Below, one piece after another: positions 1 to 12,477 of a stretch of 64,000 nt of DNA; the stretch's first letter is position 1; each line of letters opens with the position of its first letter. This DNA is from Inia geoffrensis. Lineage: Eukaryota > Chordata > Mammalia > Artiodactyla > Iniidae. Location of the stretch: contig CM070907.1 of assembly GCA_036417435.1 (NCBI GenBank), positions 56,404,001 through 56,468,000 of the forward strand, read 5' to 3'. Below the pieces are notes generated by a model. That model made no database searches. It was not told where the DNA came from and saw nothing but the letters and a program-made list of their open reading frames with translations. A program made the translations under genes and the position numbers.

Positions 1-2734
1 AAGACAGTTTCAACATCTGTGTCATATCTGAGTGTGGTTTTGATGATTACTTTGTCTTCTGGGAGTGCATTGCTTTTTCTTGCCTTTTTGTATGTTCAGT
101 TGAAAGTGTGACATCTTGTGTAACACAGTAGACACTGAGGTAATAGATTTGGGGTATGAGTATGAGTTTCCTTCTGCTCAAACTTTAGTGAGAGAGTTTA
201 ATTTAATTTAGTTAGGATTTGGGCTGGCTTTGAAATTTGTTACTTCTATGCTTAACCTTAGTGCATCACAGGCGTTACATTCTTCCAGCAATACCTTGAG
301 TTTAGGATGTGAAGCTGGTTTGCCAGAGGGTTTTCTTTCAATGTGTCTATTCTATTCTCAGTTTCAGGTCCCCTCTTTATGCCAGGCCTTAGAAAGGGTC
401 TCTTTTTAGGCTCTTGTATCTCTTTCCCAGTAGTAGTCTGCTTTTCATTGTTATGTTTAGCTTTTTAGCTAGCGGTGGTGGGTGGTGAGCTTGAGAGAAT
501 TCTCTTTTGTTCTGATTAAGCCTCAATCTTATATTTGCATGTCTCCCTGAGTCTCAGGAGTGTGGCCTCTTCAATGCTCCTGCCCCTTGCAGGCTGTCCG
601 TCTGGGCCCATTACATATTCCTGCTCCTCTTCCAGCAGTAGTTAGAAATTTTTTTTCTTCCTTCATTCAGATGCAATGGTTTTCCACCAGTACCTAAGTA
701 GAATAGTGTTTGTTGCCCTCCTCTCCGCAGATTAAGCCTTTTATTCCATGTGGAAGATCAAGTGAGAGGGGTCTGGGTGGAGCAGGCAGAAATTTGTGCC
801 TCTCCCTCGGCAGCTGCTGTACCCCTCCCCCAGGTCTACCACAAGGGATATTTTCTTACATCTTTCCTTAGTCTTTTCTGTGAGTACCACGTGGGGTTTG
901 TGGAGAAAAGTTCCAGAGGATGTGGACTCTCCCAATTTCTGCAGTCTCCAAGGGCTTCATACTCTCTTGCCAGTACACACACTGAGCCTTTATAGATTCA
1001 CCAAGCTGAACTTTTCCTCCCAGGGACTGGTTGCATCTACCAGGTAAGCTAGCGCTCACACCTTGTCTCCAACGTGACACTCTGTCTCTCCTTGGATTTG
1101 GCCACTTGGTTGCCCTGTGACTTCAGAGAAGGAGTTCAAGGTAAACTCATGAATTTGCCATTTGTTTGGCTTATTTTCATTGTAAGGTTGGGAACAATGC
1201 TCTGTCTAGCTCTTACATCCTCAAGCAGAAACTGGAGGCCAAGTCTCTTCACTGGAACCATTTGAACTGAATTCAATTTCCCGCTGGGAGCACTAATAGT
1301 GCTGGAGCTGCAAATGTAAACCTAGTATTTTTCTCGCTACAGCATATTTTTTTCTTCCCTTCATTATCCCCCTTCTCTCCTGAATGTGAATTTCATTCAT
1401 AAAATAGTTACTGAGCATCTACTAGGTGGCAAGCCCCAAGCTTGTACAGAGATACGTTAGTTAGGGTCTCAGAGTAGTTAGCTCGAGCATAAGGATGACA
1501 GGGGCTGTCACAGGGCACCACGGAATGCCAGAGCCACTTCCCCCTAGAAAACTTACTCATGCCTAAACAGCAAGATAATTTTGGAACCCGCCTCAGCTCA
1601 TCAGGCCATTTTCTCAGTCACCAAATGCCATCTGCCCAGGAGCCCAAGCCTGAAATTAATGATGCCACACGCTGGAGGTGAAGAAGGCATTACAGACCTC
1701 TTTGAGGTTTCCTACCAGCAGACCTGTGGGCTGAGGGAAGGAAAGTAACCTTGATTCCCCAGAATTATAAACTCTGAAGTCAAGTTGTTCTAAAGTGTGT
1801 GGTGTTTATGTTAGATGTATTAATCTGTTGAGAGGATCGATAAAGCCAACTTGAAACTTGTTTCAGTAATAGCCCATGTAACAGGGAAGCCTGGGCTGAT
1901 TTTTTAAAAAAGAATATTAGAGTATTTGGGTTTGGAATGCATTAAGCTGCCTCATGGAGCTAAAAGTGGGAAATTCACTGGAGCAATGTGCATTGGCAAA
2001 ATCCGTCCAAATCTGTGCTGAGAATTACCATAATGATAATAATATCAGACCGTTACTTCTTGGGAGCATCACAGTTTGCAGAGTATTTTCGCTTTCAGTA
2101 TTTATTTCGTTTTTTGATCCCCATAATGGCCCTGAAATGGAGTAGGTCAGGTGTTATTTCTGTCTGGTTGAGACTTGGGTCTGGAAGCCAGTATGCCCCT
2201 GAATCCCATGGCAAACATCCAGTGAAAATAGGTATCTGGTATCCTTGCTCTGTTCACAACCTTTGACCCACTCTGCATGTCTTTTTCCAGCCCATTTTTG
2301 ATATTCTCAAGGATCTAACCCCTTTCCTAGCTCATACCTTGATCCCGCAGACCTGACACTTGATTCTGCTCTCCTGGTCTGCCCTCTAATTTCTACCTAC
2401 TTCAATTACAACTTTTGTCTGCTCCTTTGATCAGGTGACTCACAGCTGCTCCGAGGCCTTGGGTACCTTCCCTGCCCAAACATCATCTCTGCAATTACTT
2501 GTACTGCCACTAATATTGCTTGAAATACTCATATTAATACTGCTTGAAATAATAATAACAACAGCAACAGCTATCAATTGAGTACTTATGATGAGTCGGA
2601 CACTGAGTTTTCCATGTTTTATCTCATTGAAATTGTGAACCTTAGACTAGCCCTATGACAAAGGTACTATTTTAGTCCCTACCATATAGTTAAGTTGCAA
2701 AGAATTCAGGTGAACCCAGTTAGTGTAATTCAAA

Positions 2735-2912
2735 GAACATGGACTTGTGTTTTGGCTCTGCTATGCGCTCACTGTGTGATTTTAGACTAGTTACCTAATT
2801 TCTCTGTGCCTCAGTTTGTTCATCTGTAAAAAATGGAGTTGATAATTCCTACCATCTGAGGTTGCTGTGAAGATTAAATGGGAAAGAGCCTGGCACACAG
2901 TAGGATCTCAAA
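2735..2912 (+). repeat. MIR
   Basis: Core MIR pattern: tctgctatgcgctcactgtg, 'tctctgtgcctcagtttgttc', 'catctgtaaaaaatgg' and 'gcctggcacacagtagg'. Confidence 0.85.
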
Positions 2913-3569
2913 AAAAAGTGAATTTCCCTTTTTTCTCTTAGGGCTTTTATCTTCTACTCCTGAGTATAGCTATCAAGTGGACACTTTGGAATTCTTCATA
3001 AAACATCAAATATGGCTGTATATTTCATCAAGGAAGACAAGGAGGGAGGAACAGGATGCTTTCTGGTAGAGGTGCAGGAAATGGTTTTCAATTTCAGGGC
3101 TGGTTGAGAGTAATGGCTGCAGTGATGTGTAAGCATTCAGTTTGGGAGTTGAGGGCGTGACCTTGGGAACTAATTGAGTGTACCCACTTGCTCAGACAAA
3201 GAAACCCCTGTATTGGCTAAACAACGAATAAGAGGTCTCCATTGGGCAATGGGGGGAAAATTGAATTATTTAACGTATTTCCATTTCAATTAGTTAATCA
3301 AGATAATTGCTGTTTTCCCGGATCTTTGTCTTTTCTTTGTAATTTACAAGGCCCTTGTTTGGAGAAAGGAATTTAGCCCTTGAACTCTGTATAAACTGCT
3401 GTGACTTTTTTTGTGTGTGCAAATTATATTTAAAAATCTGGTACAGCTCCCTTTGCTTTGGATTCTGGGGATTGTGAGAAACTGATGCTTGATCAAGCTT
3501 GAGAAAAACTTACAGTTCAAGCATTCGGGTTCATTTGGGATTAACAAACTCAGCCAAGGGGCAGCAGGG

Positions 3570-3765
3570 CAGAGCTGAAAGAACATGAGCTCTGGCATCA
3601 GACAGACTTGGGTTGTGATCCCTGTTCTGCTGTGTTCTCACTACAGAACAGTGAACAAATGAGCCTCTCTGAGCCTCAGTTTCTGTTTCTGTAAAACAGA
3701 TACTGCCACCCATCTTCCAGAGCTGTTGTGAGGACTGAATGCAATAATGCAGTTCCTAGCCCATC
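3570..3765 (+). repeat. MIR
   Basis: 'gagctctggcatcagacaga', 'cttgggttgtgatcc', 'gagcctcagtttctg' and 'gctgttgtgaggactgaatg' in order. Confidence 0.85.
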
Positions 3766-4386
3766 AGTGACGGGCAGCAAGGCTAGTTCCTTCCCCATCT
3801 TCCACGTACTTATCTAAGGGTCGCATATTTGCCAGTCTCAGCTGTGTGGAACATGGCTAAGACCTCAAAAAGACGCCAAAGAAATCCAAGTAGAAGAGAT
3901 GTTACAAAGTCCATTCATTAAAATACCTCATAGAGGAACACCTTGGATATATATATATATATTTAATTTTGGCGAGGATTATAATAAGCTGAATGTCTGG
4001 TTCTCTGACTACACCAGTTAAGAAGCCCTACCCTGGATGAAGAGAAGGGAAGTGAGCTACTGAAGTTGGTCCCACGACTGAAACCAACAATGACACGATA
4101 GCGCCACACTGAGGGAGGAGGTGGTAAAACTATGGATTAGGTACAGGAGCTAATGAAAGAACAGTTCAGAATCACTTCGGGCAGGGATGAAGGGGTCTAT
4201 GGCTTCATTTCTTCACTTCCTGGCAACTATCTTCAAATAGCAGCATCAAATGCATTGTTGTTGTTTCCTATTAATGATCCTGACTCATAAAAGAAATATT
4301 TCATTATGTCTGTATAATGTGTTTGAGAAGGGAGGCATGTAAAGCACTTCATAAACTCCATCCAAAATGGTAAAAGTGAAAGAAAA

Positions 4387-4590
4387 TTTTTTTTTTTTGC
4401 GGTACGCGGGCCTCTCGCTGTTGTGGCCTCTCCCGTTGCGGAGCACAGGCTCTGGACGCGCAGGCTCAGTGGCCATGGCTCACGGGCCCAGCCGCTCCGC
4501 GGCATGTGGGATCCTCCCGGACCGGGGCACGAACCCGCGTCCCATGCATCGGCAGGTGGACTCTCAACCACTGCGCCACCAGGGAAGTCC
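4387..4590 (-). mobile_element. CHR-type tRNA-derived SINE
   Basis: Complete copy on the minus strand: T-run, GCGGTACGCGGGCC tail junction, GGTTCGTGCCC (B box) and TGGCGCAGTGG (A box) in reverse complement, ending ccagggaagtcc. Short imperfect flanking repeats (gaaagaaaa and gaaagagaa). Its orientation is sense to TENM4. Confidence 0.9.
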
Positions 4591-5075
4591 GAAAGAGAAG
4601 TTTTTGAAACTTAAAGATGTGGGCTTTGATTACGTGGACAATTCTTCCACATGGAACTGTTCTTTCTCCCATTGCCACATTTCTGGACAGTGGTCATATG
4701 AAGATGCTAGCACTTAACCAAGTACTGATACTTTTCATCTACATCACCTCCCTGCAGTATGTTGGGCAGGTATCCTCTGTTTCCATTTTACAGAGGTGGA
4801 AACTGAGGCCTAGAGAGATTAAGATCATCGTGGAGCTGGATTCAAGCCCAACTCCTCTGACTCCAAAAAGCTCACGCCTTTCCCACTACACCATGTTCCT
4901 TCCTAGGAGTAATCATCTGGGTTATTAACATGCAGAACATATAACAGGTCATGGTTTGCATCCCAAGTGAATTAAAATAAAAAACATCCACAAATTAACA
5001 CTTCATCAGTTCACCTCTAATCCTACAATGCATCCATGAAACAAAACCATCAAACAGCCTGGTCTTGGTACTTAC

Positions 5076-5953
5076 TCGTAAAATGTTGTCCATCCATTTT
5101 CATTGCTTTTGGTTGCCAGAAGGCCAGAGTTGCTGTGGTACGTCATCATGGCCAACTCGTGTCCTTGTGTGGTCACGCTCTTGAGTGCACTGTTGGTGCC
5201 CATAGTCACCCAGTACACCTGGCCATCTGGGACCACCAGCCAGAGGGGCATCCCCGTAGAGTCTCTGCGGACGTTTACCATGTTGCCGTTGCTGTCTGTG
5301 ATGAGCGTGATGTCGCCATCCCCAGTGTAGGTAAAGTTGTACAGGTAATCTCCTGTGGGTAGGCTCTGGGTGTACAGATGCTTGCCACTGGTATCAAAAA
5401 GGTAGAGCTCCTGGTTGATTGGGGAGGACAGCTCATACATGTTCTGGGTGTTGAGGAAAGGCTTGTTCTTCCTGATAAACCGGATTCGGATATTCCCAAG
5501 GTCAGCCACATAGAGCTCCCCGTCAGCACACACAGCCAAGGAAGATGGGGTGTTCAGCTTTGCATCCTTGGCATAGCCATCGTCTCCAGAGAAACAATCA
5601 CAGTTGGCATCATTTTTACAGTCACAGCCACTGGGGGCCCCGGCAACCAGTGAGATCTCTCCGCTAGTGGTGACCTGCCTGATGCGGTTGATCTTCTTCT
5701 CGTCGGTCTCAGCGATATACAGGACCCCGTTGTGAGAGACAGCCAAGGCAGTGGCCGACTCCAGGGTTGCGTGGATGGCCACCTTGCTCAGCAGGAAGTG
5801 GTCGATGCCGGGCACCTGGCAGTGCATGGGCCTCCCGGCGACAATGCGAACCTGGTGGTTTTCAGAGATCTGCAGGACTACGTTGTTGTCCAGGACATAG
5901 AGGGAGTTGTCCATCGGGTTGGTGGCTAAGTCTGTAGGCCACTCCAGGCGAAC
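5076..5953 (-). CDS. TENM4: TENM4 large exon: last NHL blades and start of YD shell
   Basis: This is an 878-nt exon with acceptor cattgtcag and donor GTAAGT, entering in phase 0 and leaving in phase 2. It begins [20 protein letters not shown] and ends [16 protein letters not shown](E). It holds the last propeller blades: [33 protein letters not shown], and the cysteine-rich [20 protein letters not shown] followed by [16 protein letters not shown]. The first YD-type strands follow ([56 protein letters not shown]), which begin the large YD barrel. NFT is a potential N-glycosylation site. The frame is open throughout. The teneurin C-terminal half must lie below position 1. Confidence 0.97.
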
Positions 5954-6214
5954 CTGACAATGGAGAGACAGACACTCAAATGCCTGGCGAGGTGCCCACC
6001 ACTGATCATCCCACGCCCCTTAGAGCCCATAACAATGTCCCAAGTGCCAGTACATGGCAGTCTTGCCTGATCCCCACAGCAGCCTGTCATCAACCATGGA
6101 TATCAGCCCCTGATCAGAGAGAAAGCATGCAAGAGCCCTCACTGAGACATCTGATGGTCTATGTTAGACTGACAAAAACACGAAGAAGGGGATAACAAAT
6201 AAACCAAAAAAGCA

Positions 6215-6385
6215 GGTGAGAGGAGAGACTCTGGAGTCAGACAGGCCTGGGTTCAGACCCTAGTCCCCCTACTTGCGACCGTGGGCAAGTTACTTTACCT
6301 CACTGAGCCTCAATATTCACATCTGTAAAACAGGAATGACAATAGTGCAGAGAGTCTGACCCTCCATAAGCGCTCAAATAATGGC
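6215..6385 (+). repeat. MIR
   Basis: 'ggagtcagacaggcctgggt', 'gtgggcaagttactttacct', 'cactgagcctcaat' and 'catctgtaaaacagg'. Confidence 0.85.
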
Positions 6386-6589
6386 AGCTAATGTTGCAGA
6401 GGTGGGAGGGGAAGGCAGATGGAGTCTGGAGGCTGAAGTAGGAGTAAGAAAGATGCTTCACGAATTGTTGCTACGTGCATGAAGGATGATTTCTCAGTTC
6501 TTTGAGTTCATGGATTAATACATGGCTAGGTGCTGGGGATGTAAAGAGAAAGTAACACTGGCTCTTGTCTGACATAGTTCCAGACCTGT

Positions 6590-6740
6590 GATTCTCAAAC
6601 CTGGCCACACATTCAGATTACCTATGGTGATTTAAGAAAGTACTGGTGCTCAAATTCCACCTCTGATCAATTAAATCAGATCCCTGGGTGTGGGGCTCGG
6701 GCAGAGGCATGAAAGCTTCCTGGCTGATTCTAATGTGGGG
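6590..6740 (+). repeat. MER5-type hAT remnant
   Basis: 'gtgattctcaaacctggcca', 'cattcagattacctatggtg' and 'gatccctgggtgtggggctc'. A second similar remnant may follow at 6770-6900. Confidence 0.72.
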
Positions 6741-7450
6741 TTGGAAATCATAACTGGATCTTTCTCCTTCAAGGGTGATCACTGGACTGGCAGTGTTGGC
6801 ATCACCTGAGAGTTGGTCAGAAAAGCAGAATGGCACGCCTCACCTGAAACGTACTGAATCCGAATCTGCATTTCAACAAAATCCCTGGGAGGCTCCTGTA
6901 CACACTGAAGTTGGTGAAACCTTGCTCTCGATAATGGTTTCTAGCACCTCAGAGAACAGGTCCACCTGGGAGAGATTAACAACATCGGCTACGGGAGTGA
7001 GGGGTTCAGAGGTCCTGGGCCCCATGTCTGAGCCTCCTCTGAGCCAGGTCAGGAAGCTGGCAGGGATCACAGGTGGGCAGGCAGGGGACTGCAGCCGGCA
7101 GGTCTGAGGCGAGGATGCTTTGTTTCTTGCCTGGGTGGCCGTGGAGGTTGGGACGTTGGGTACGTCACCCTGGGAGGTGCTGGCACTAAGGGAAGCCCTT
7201 TGCCAATTGTGTTCCCCATGAGATCCAGCCATAGTGCACATGGGCTGCCAGCTGCTCCCTCCAGCTGATTTTTCTACCCCACCCCTGGGGGCTCATTGCC
7301 TTAGGTTCCCGAGCCCCCTTCTAGTCCTTGACGTTCAGTCCAATTTGGGGCTTATTTAAGCAAGTATATACCTTTGGATAAGCAATTTCTCTTCCAGAAA
7401 TCCACTCTTGTATACCCCTGTCTACAGAGGTGCTCATCACAGCCATTTTT

Positions 7451-7691
7451 TTTTTGTTTTTTTTGTTTGTTTTTGTTTTTTTTTGTTTTGTTTTGCTTTT
7501 GCGGTAGGCAGGCCTCTCACTGCTGTGGCTTCTCCCATTGCGGAGCACAGGCTCCGGACGCGCAGGCTCAGCGGCCACGGCTCACGGGCCCAGCCGCTCT
7601 GCGGCATGTGGGATCTTCCCGGACCGGGGCACGAACCCGCGTCCCCTGCATCGGCAGGCGGACTCTCAACCACTGCGCCACCAGGGAAGCC
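7451..7691 (-). mobile_element. CHR-type tRNA-derived SINE with T/G-rich tail
   Basis: Complete copy on the minus strand with an expanded T/G tail (7451-7500). TSDs of about 13 bp, cacagccattttt, lie at 7438-7450 and near 7691-7703. It joins an old L1 end on the high side. Confidence 0.92.
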
Positions 7692-7704
7692 CACAGCCAT
7701 TTTT

Positions 7705-8095
7705 AATAATGGTAAAAAACTGGATCCAACCCAGATGCCCAATGACAGAGAATTGGCCAAATAAATTATAGTACATTTAGTTCATCCATAAGTTAGAATA
7801 CTCTGTGTAGCAGTTCAAAGTAATGTTATAGATGAATATTTAATGACATGGGAAGATGTTTGCTATGTATTAAGTGGAAAGAACAGTCTGCAGAACTGTA
7901 AGCACAGTTTGATCCCAGTTGGGGAAAAAATTCCAATAACTTCGATAGATTATGGATAGAAGGGAGATTAAAAGCTTGAGGGCTATCTATCAAAATGTTA
8001 ACCGTTAACTTTCTTCTATGTCATTTTTAATGTTTTGCATTTTCTGCAACGTGCATGTGGTAGTTTACTAATGTAAAAAGAAGCCCTAGAAGGTA
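7705..8095 (+). mobile_element. Old L1 3' end
   Basis: Decayed L1 ORF2/3' UTR signature: 'aactggatccaacccagatg ... aatgacagagaattggcc' then 'ttaatgacatgggaagatgtt' and a 'taatgttttgcattttctgc' end. Plus orientation, antisense to TENM4. Confidence 0.75.
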
Positions 8096-9090
8096 ATATA
8101 CATGTGAGATGTGGCCACCTTCATCTATCTGCCCCTTCAGCTCAGGGCCATTCTCAGAATGGCGTAGGCCCCGGCCCAAGGCTGCTGTTCCAAGAGTCAG
8201 CTTGCCCCCTCACCCCAGCCTGGGTCCCTCTGCTCCCCAGGGCGGGGCCCCCCGAGGCAGCTAGCGGCCCCTCCCGAAGCCCAGAGCCCCGCCCCGCAGC
8301 CGGGCTGCCTCCCTCGCCCTTCCCAGTGGTCTCTGGAGCACAGCATCTCCAGTGCCTTCGGCTGCATCAAGAGCGCAGTTCACCTGAAAGTGACAGGGGA
8401 ATTTTCAGTCTCCTAAAGCCCATTTCTTGTCAACACTGGCTGCCAAATCTCTTATGCCCTCTGGTCCTGTGGCACCTTGGGGACATACTTGCTGAGACCT
8501 CCGCCTGTCATTATGGTCAAAAGACTACGACAGCGGTGGGCGCCCTGATGGGTGGGTGGGGATGGGGGCGGAGGTGCCAGGGGAGGGAGAGGGAAAGGAG
8601 GGAGGGGAGGAGGGAAGAGCAAGCCTTTCCTGCTCTCTCCTGCACACCCATGTGCACACAGGCACCTGGGAAAGAAGGAGCAGTGCTCGTGGAGTCACAG
8701 TGCCTGCATGATGATTCTGGCCCAAGTACCTATGATTCTTTGCTTTTACCTCCCTGTTAGTGATGATCCTGTGGAGGCTTCATTTCCCATCACCAGAATG
8801 GAGGGGTGAGAGTTTGCAGTTTCTGAGGTCCCTCCAGCTCCCACATTCTATCGTCCTGAGACGGAGTGGAGCTCCCTCGCCCCACCCTCCAGAGCATTCT
8901 GTGCCTTTATTAAAGCCCTCTGCGCTGACTACCTTGTTGCAGAGTTATTTGCAAAAATGGATTGTCAAATGGGTAAACGAATGACTGACTGGTGAATGGC
9001 ATAGAGAGAGCGAGGGATTTGGGGTCAGGACAGCGCACTTCCTAGCTCAGTCCGCCAATGTCCGCAGGTGTGATCTTCCTCAAGTTACAT

Positions 9091-9310
9091 AAACACTTTG
9101 AACTTCTTTCCCCACATGTAGAAGGTGGTAATAAATATTACATGAGAGTAGTTGTGAGGATCAAACGAGACAACTCACAAGGAAATTCTTGGTAAATTAT
9201 AAAGAGAATGAATATTTACAGCCTATTATTAGCGGCCAGACACTGTGCTAGGCTCTTATGAAATATTTATTACCACCTTCTACATATGGGGAAAGAAGTT
9301 CAAAGTGTTT
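9091..9310. repeat. Inverted duplication, 58-bp arms
   Basis: Arm 9091-9148 is the reverse complement of 9253-9310 at 55 of 58 positions. The outer 49 bp differ at one position (9115 C against T). The spacer is about 104 bp. The left arm and spacer read as a MIR element, so part of the MIR has been copied in inverted orientation. A minus-strand transcript would pair the single difference as a G-U wobble. Confidence 0.93.
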
Positions 9311-11718
9311 TACATGATGTCATAAAAAAAATTCATTTCCATACCCCTGAGGGAACCTAGCACAGGGCTCTGCATTTATAACCACATTTTCTTTCACCAG
9401 GCTTCAGTTTCCTCATCTATGAAATGGGGTACGTAATACCTACCTTGACAGATTATGGTGACGGCTAAACAAGAAAAGTGAAGTCGTAACCTTTCTGCAT
9501 CCCCATGTCTAACAGTGCCTGGCACATACTAAATTCTCGGGAAGTCATTTGGGACTCTAAGGACAGAGTTATACTCTGTGTCTGTGGTGGCCACAGGCTG
9601 CAGAGTTGAGCACTAATCCCCTGTTTTGAACACGCTGCAGCATCTTGTGTTCCTTCTCTACTCTCTGCCTCCCTCTAGTTTCTCCTCCGGCCTGGTCTCT
9701 GTCTCCTCCCAGAGACTTCCTTGGTGTTCCCCTTTGCACACTTGTGTGAGCTGTGCTCTTCTCTCTCTGCCTTACCTCCCCACTCCACAGGGCACAGTAA
9801 AGCAGCTGCGTGTTTGTGACAGAGGAAGCTCTGAGAATGAAAGCCAGGCCCCCTTCCCGTACATGTGTATAAGAGGTTATGCCTGTGTTGGAGAGTTTGG
9901 TAAAAAGAATCCCATGTTTAGATTCAGAGGAGGGCGTTGAGGACCAGGGCCATAGAGATTTCAGTCCAGGATTTCTGAATTCAAGTGTGGGTTTTTTTCC
10001 CCCCTCCACTCTATGCCCGTTGTCTTGCAAGCCTTTGATTGGGCTGCTTGGCGGTACTTCTAGCTAAAGTTAAACAATTTTCCAATGTGTAGGTTGAAAA
10101 TTTTCAGCACCCTCTGCTGGCTGGTGGAGGGCCCATTTTGAGAACTGAAACTACTTGGACGCACATCTTCAGGCCGTGGCAGCTTCCTGATGGGTAAATC
10201 ATGCTTGCTTACAGACTGGAGAGGGAAACTCCCAAGCCAGCAAGGGGAAGCCTGCCATACTGGAAGGACAGGTGGCAGAGAACAGATTCCACACTGGAGC
10301 ATAACGATTATATTAGCTGGTGCACACCAGCATCTGACAGGGAAGGGACGCGGCTGCTGGGCCGCCAGCAGCAGCCCTGAGTTCTGGGGAAGGGGCTCTG
10401 CGACACGCATCGGTAGTAGGGACAGGCATGGTCAGAGAGGTCTCCCAGCCGCTGCCCGCTGAGTAGAGGGAGCAGGTCTGCGGTCAGCGGCAAAGGGCCC
10501 GTGTGCAGGCTCCCCTAGAAGCGAGGGGGTTTAAAAAGCTAAGTGTGCCCACTGCTGATACCAACTCAAAATCTAATGTGATTCGAGCCTCCATATTTCC
10601 TTGGTTTTGCTAATGTTGGCAAGATGGATGTTCACTGATTCGGCACCAGCCAGGTCCTGCTAAAGGATCTAGCAATAAAGGACACACCCCTTGTCAAGTC
10701 ACTGCAGGACAAACCAGGGACATGATGAACAGCCAGAACCTTGTGTTTTTCTTGGGTCTACACCGGGATCCTAGCACCCACCTGCTAAGGTCCGAACTCT
10801 GGTATGGTAAGGTAAGTCCTTCCCTAACTGGCCCCAAAGCATGCCACCAGTTGCAACTCCTGGTACTTCCTTCCAAGAACCCCATGCTCAGTGTCCAATT
10901 TGCCAATGTTCCTTGAACGTTCCAGGCCCATTAGCATCTTTGTACCTTTGCACATGCTGTTTCCTTGTGTGAAATGTCTCCTTTCTTCCAACAAACTCCT
11001 ATTCAACCTTCAAAACCTGGCAGAAATGTCACCTCCTTTGTGAAAGCAGGACTAGAGTTTCTGTTTATAGGTCAGCTCCAGAGTGCCAAGCAGTGCTAGG
11101 AGCCCTGTGTACACCGTTTCACATATTCTTAAGGCAATCCTGCCAGGCCAATGCCAATTACTTCCATTTTACAGATATGAAAAGTGAGGCTCAAAGGACC
11201 TCAGCAACGTGTCTAAAGTTATATAGCTAGTGAATGGCAAAGCTGGGATTCAATCAGTCAATCAACCAAGAAATACTGGCTGTGCTCCTGTGCATACCAG
11301 GTACCCTGGCTACAGTAGAGGAAAAGATGGACAGAATTCCTGTCCTCATGTAGCTTACAGTCTAGAAAGAGAACAGACAATGTTCAAGTATCTATAAATG
11401 CTTCCAAAGTGGGAATTCAGAAGGTTATGGATATAAATTCACACTGTGTGAGGCTCTGCTGCCTTCGAGGCTTCCTGAGGCAAATTTCGTCACTGTCCTC
11501 CGAGCCTCCTTCTGTAACCCTCTTGTCACCTCTGATGGTGAACTTCCTGAGCACCGTGCCGGGCTCTAACCATCTGTGTGTCCTTAGTGCACTTCACCAA
11601 GAGTGTGCTTACAGCCTTGTGCAATATGAAGATGAACGGCCAGCAGGCTGGCTGGGGGCCGGCGAGAGGATGAGTGTGCAGACCCAGGGCTCTAGCAGAC
11701 GAAGCTTTCTCCTTTTAC

Positions 11719-11873
11719 CTGAGAAATATCCATGACAGAATCACAGCTCAGGGGCCGGGCTGAGGTAAGATCGTTGGAGCCCAGCAGAGTGGAGATGACC
11801 CCATTCTGATCGATGCGTCTGATCATGGTGCCATCCACGAAATAGATCAGCCCCGACTTGTCCACCGTGATGC
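11719..11873 (-). CDS. TENM4: TENM4 exon: NHL propeller blade
   Basis: This is a 155-nt exon with acceptor taccccag and donor GTAAAA, entering in phase 1 and leaving in phase 0. It reads (G)[51 protein letters not shown]. The core [15 protein letters not shown] is a textbook NHL strand set, with the previous exon supplying the entry [16 protein letters not shown]. The last residues ([10 protein letters not shown]) lead into the V-LEWPTDLA blade on the next exon. There is no in-frame stop. Confidence 0.95.
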
Positions 11874-12351
11874 CTGGGGTAGAGAAGCCAAAACAGGGAA
11901 TTCAGCCTTCGAGGTGGTAACCCACATACTCATGGAAACTTGCGGGTGGACAGAGCACCTCCCCTTTATGATTTGATTAGCTTCGTCCCACAACATTCAT
12001 GCCCTTTCTAAAGGCGAGAAGACAGCTGCCCAGAGGCTTGTACAAAGCAGAGATTAGAACCCAGGTGCTCAGATTCTCCAGCCCTCTGGTCCTTCCATCT
12101 TGCTGCCTCTGGAGATTTCTACCTATCATCTTAGCCATGCACTACAACCTGGACTCATAACTGCTGGGAGCTTGTTAAGCGCTAGAGGTAGTGGCAAGGA
12201 GGAACTTTTTCAATGTCAAAACTGTGGATTATTTAAATTAACCTACTTCTGAAGACCTGTAATTATAATAATCAAATCCCTTTTTGGCAACAATTTTTCT
12301 TTTCTTCCAAGATAATCATCCTTCACATTTTTCTAGTCTATTACTATTTTA

Positions 12352-12477
12352 TTATTTTTATTATTTTTGGCTCTGCCACGCGGCTTGCAGGATCTCAGTT
12401 GCCTGACCAGGGATGGAACCCGGGCCCACTGCAGTGGAAGTGTGGAGTCCTTTCCACTGGACCTCCAGGGGAGTTTC
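12352..12477 (-). mobile_element. Older cetartiodactyl tRNA-derived SINE
   Basis: Diverged copy on the minus strand (ttggctctgccacgcgg ... ccactggacctccaggg) with perfect 14-bp TSD ctattactatttta at 12338-12351 and 12478-12491. It is a subfamily distinct from the eleven CHR-type copies. Confidence 0.88.

Larger units (their letters stand above)
1..5075 (-). other. TENM4: Intron downstream of the 5076-5953 exon (partial)
   Basis: No coding sequence. About 1-740 looks like decayed interspersed repeat, perhaps old L1 in antisense (weak call). 2735-2912 and 3570-3765 are MIR copies in plus orientation; 4780-4905 is a MIR in minus orientation. A short (TA)n run lies near 3947-3962. A CHR-type SINE occupies 4387-4590. 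I see nothing recognisable in 750-2700 beyond ordinary intronic sequence. Confidence 0.8.
5954..11718 (-). other. TENM4: Intron between the 11719 and 5953 exons
   Basis: Contents: MIR 6215-6385; MER5-type hAT remnants about 6590-6740 and 6770-6900; CHR SINE 7451-7691; old L1 3' end about 7705-8095; GC-rich patch about 8220-8330 followed by a G/A-rich run 8545-8625; MIR with a striking inverted duplication 9091-9310; MIR 9390-9545; L2 3' end about 10925-11045; MIR in minus orientation about 11105-11260. 9600-10900 holds nothing I recognise. Confidence 0.8.

Noticed and set aside
1..740. Possible complete retroelement at the window start
   Set aside because: Only vague L1-like resemblance; no coding remnant, tail or target-site duplication could be identified.
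8104..8760. 218-codon open frame on the plus strand
   Set aside because: GC-rich, proline- and glycine-heavy, no recognisable domain, runs into a purine-rich low-complexity stretch; no splice or promoter evidence.
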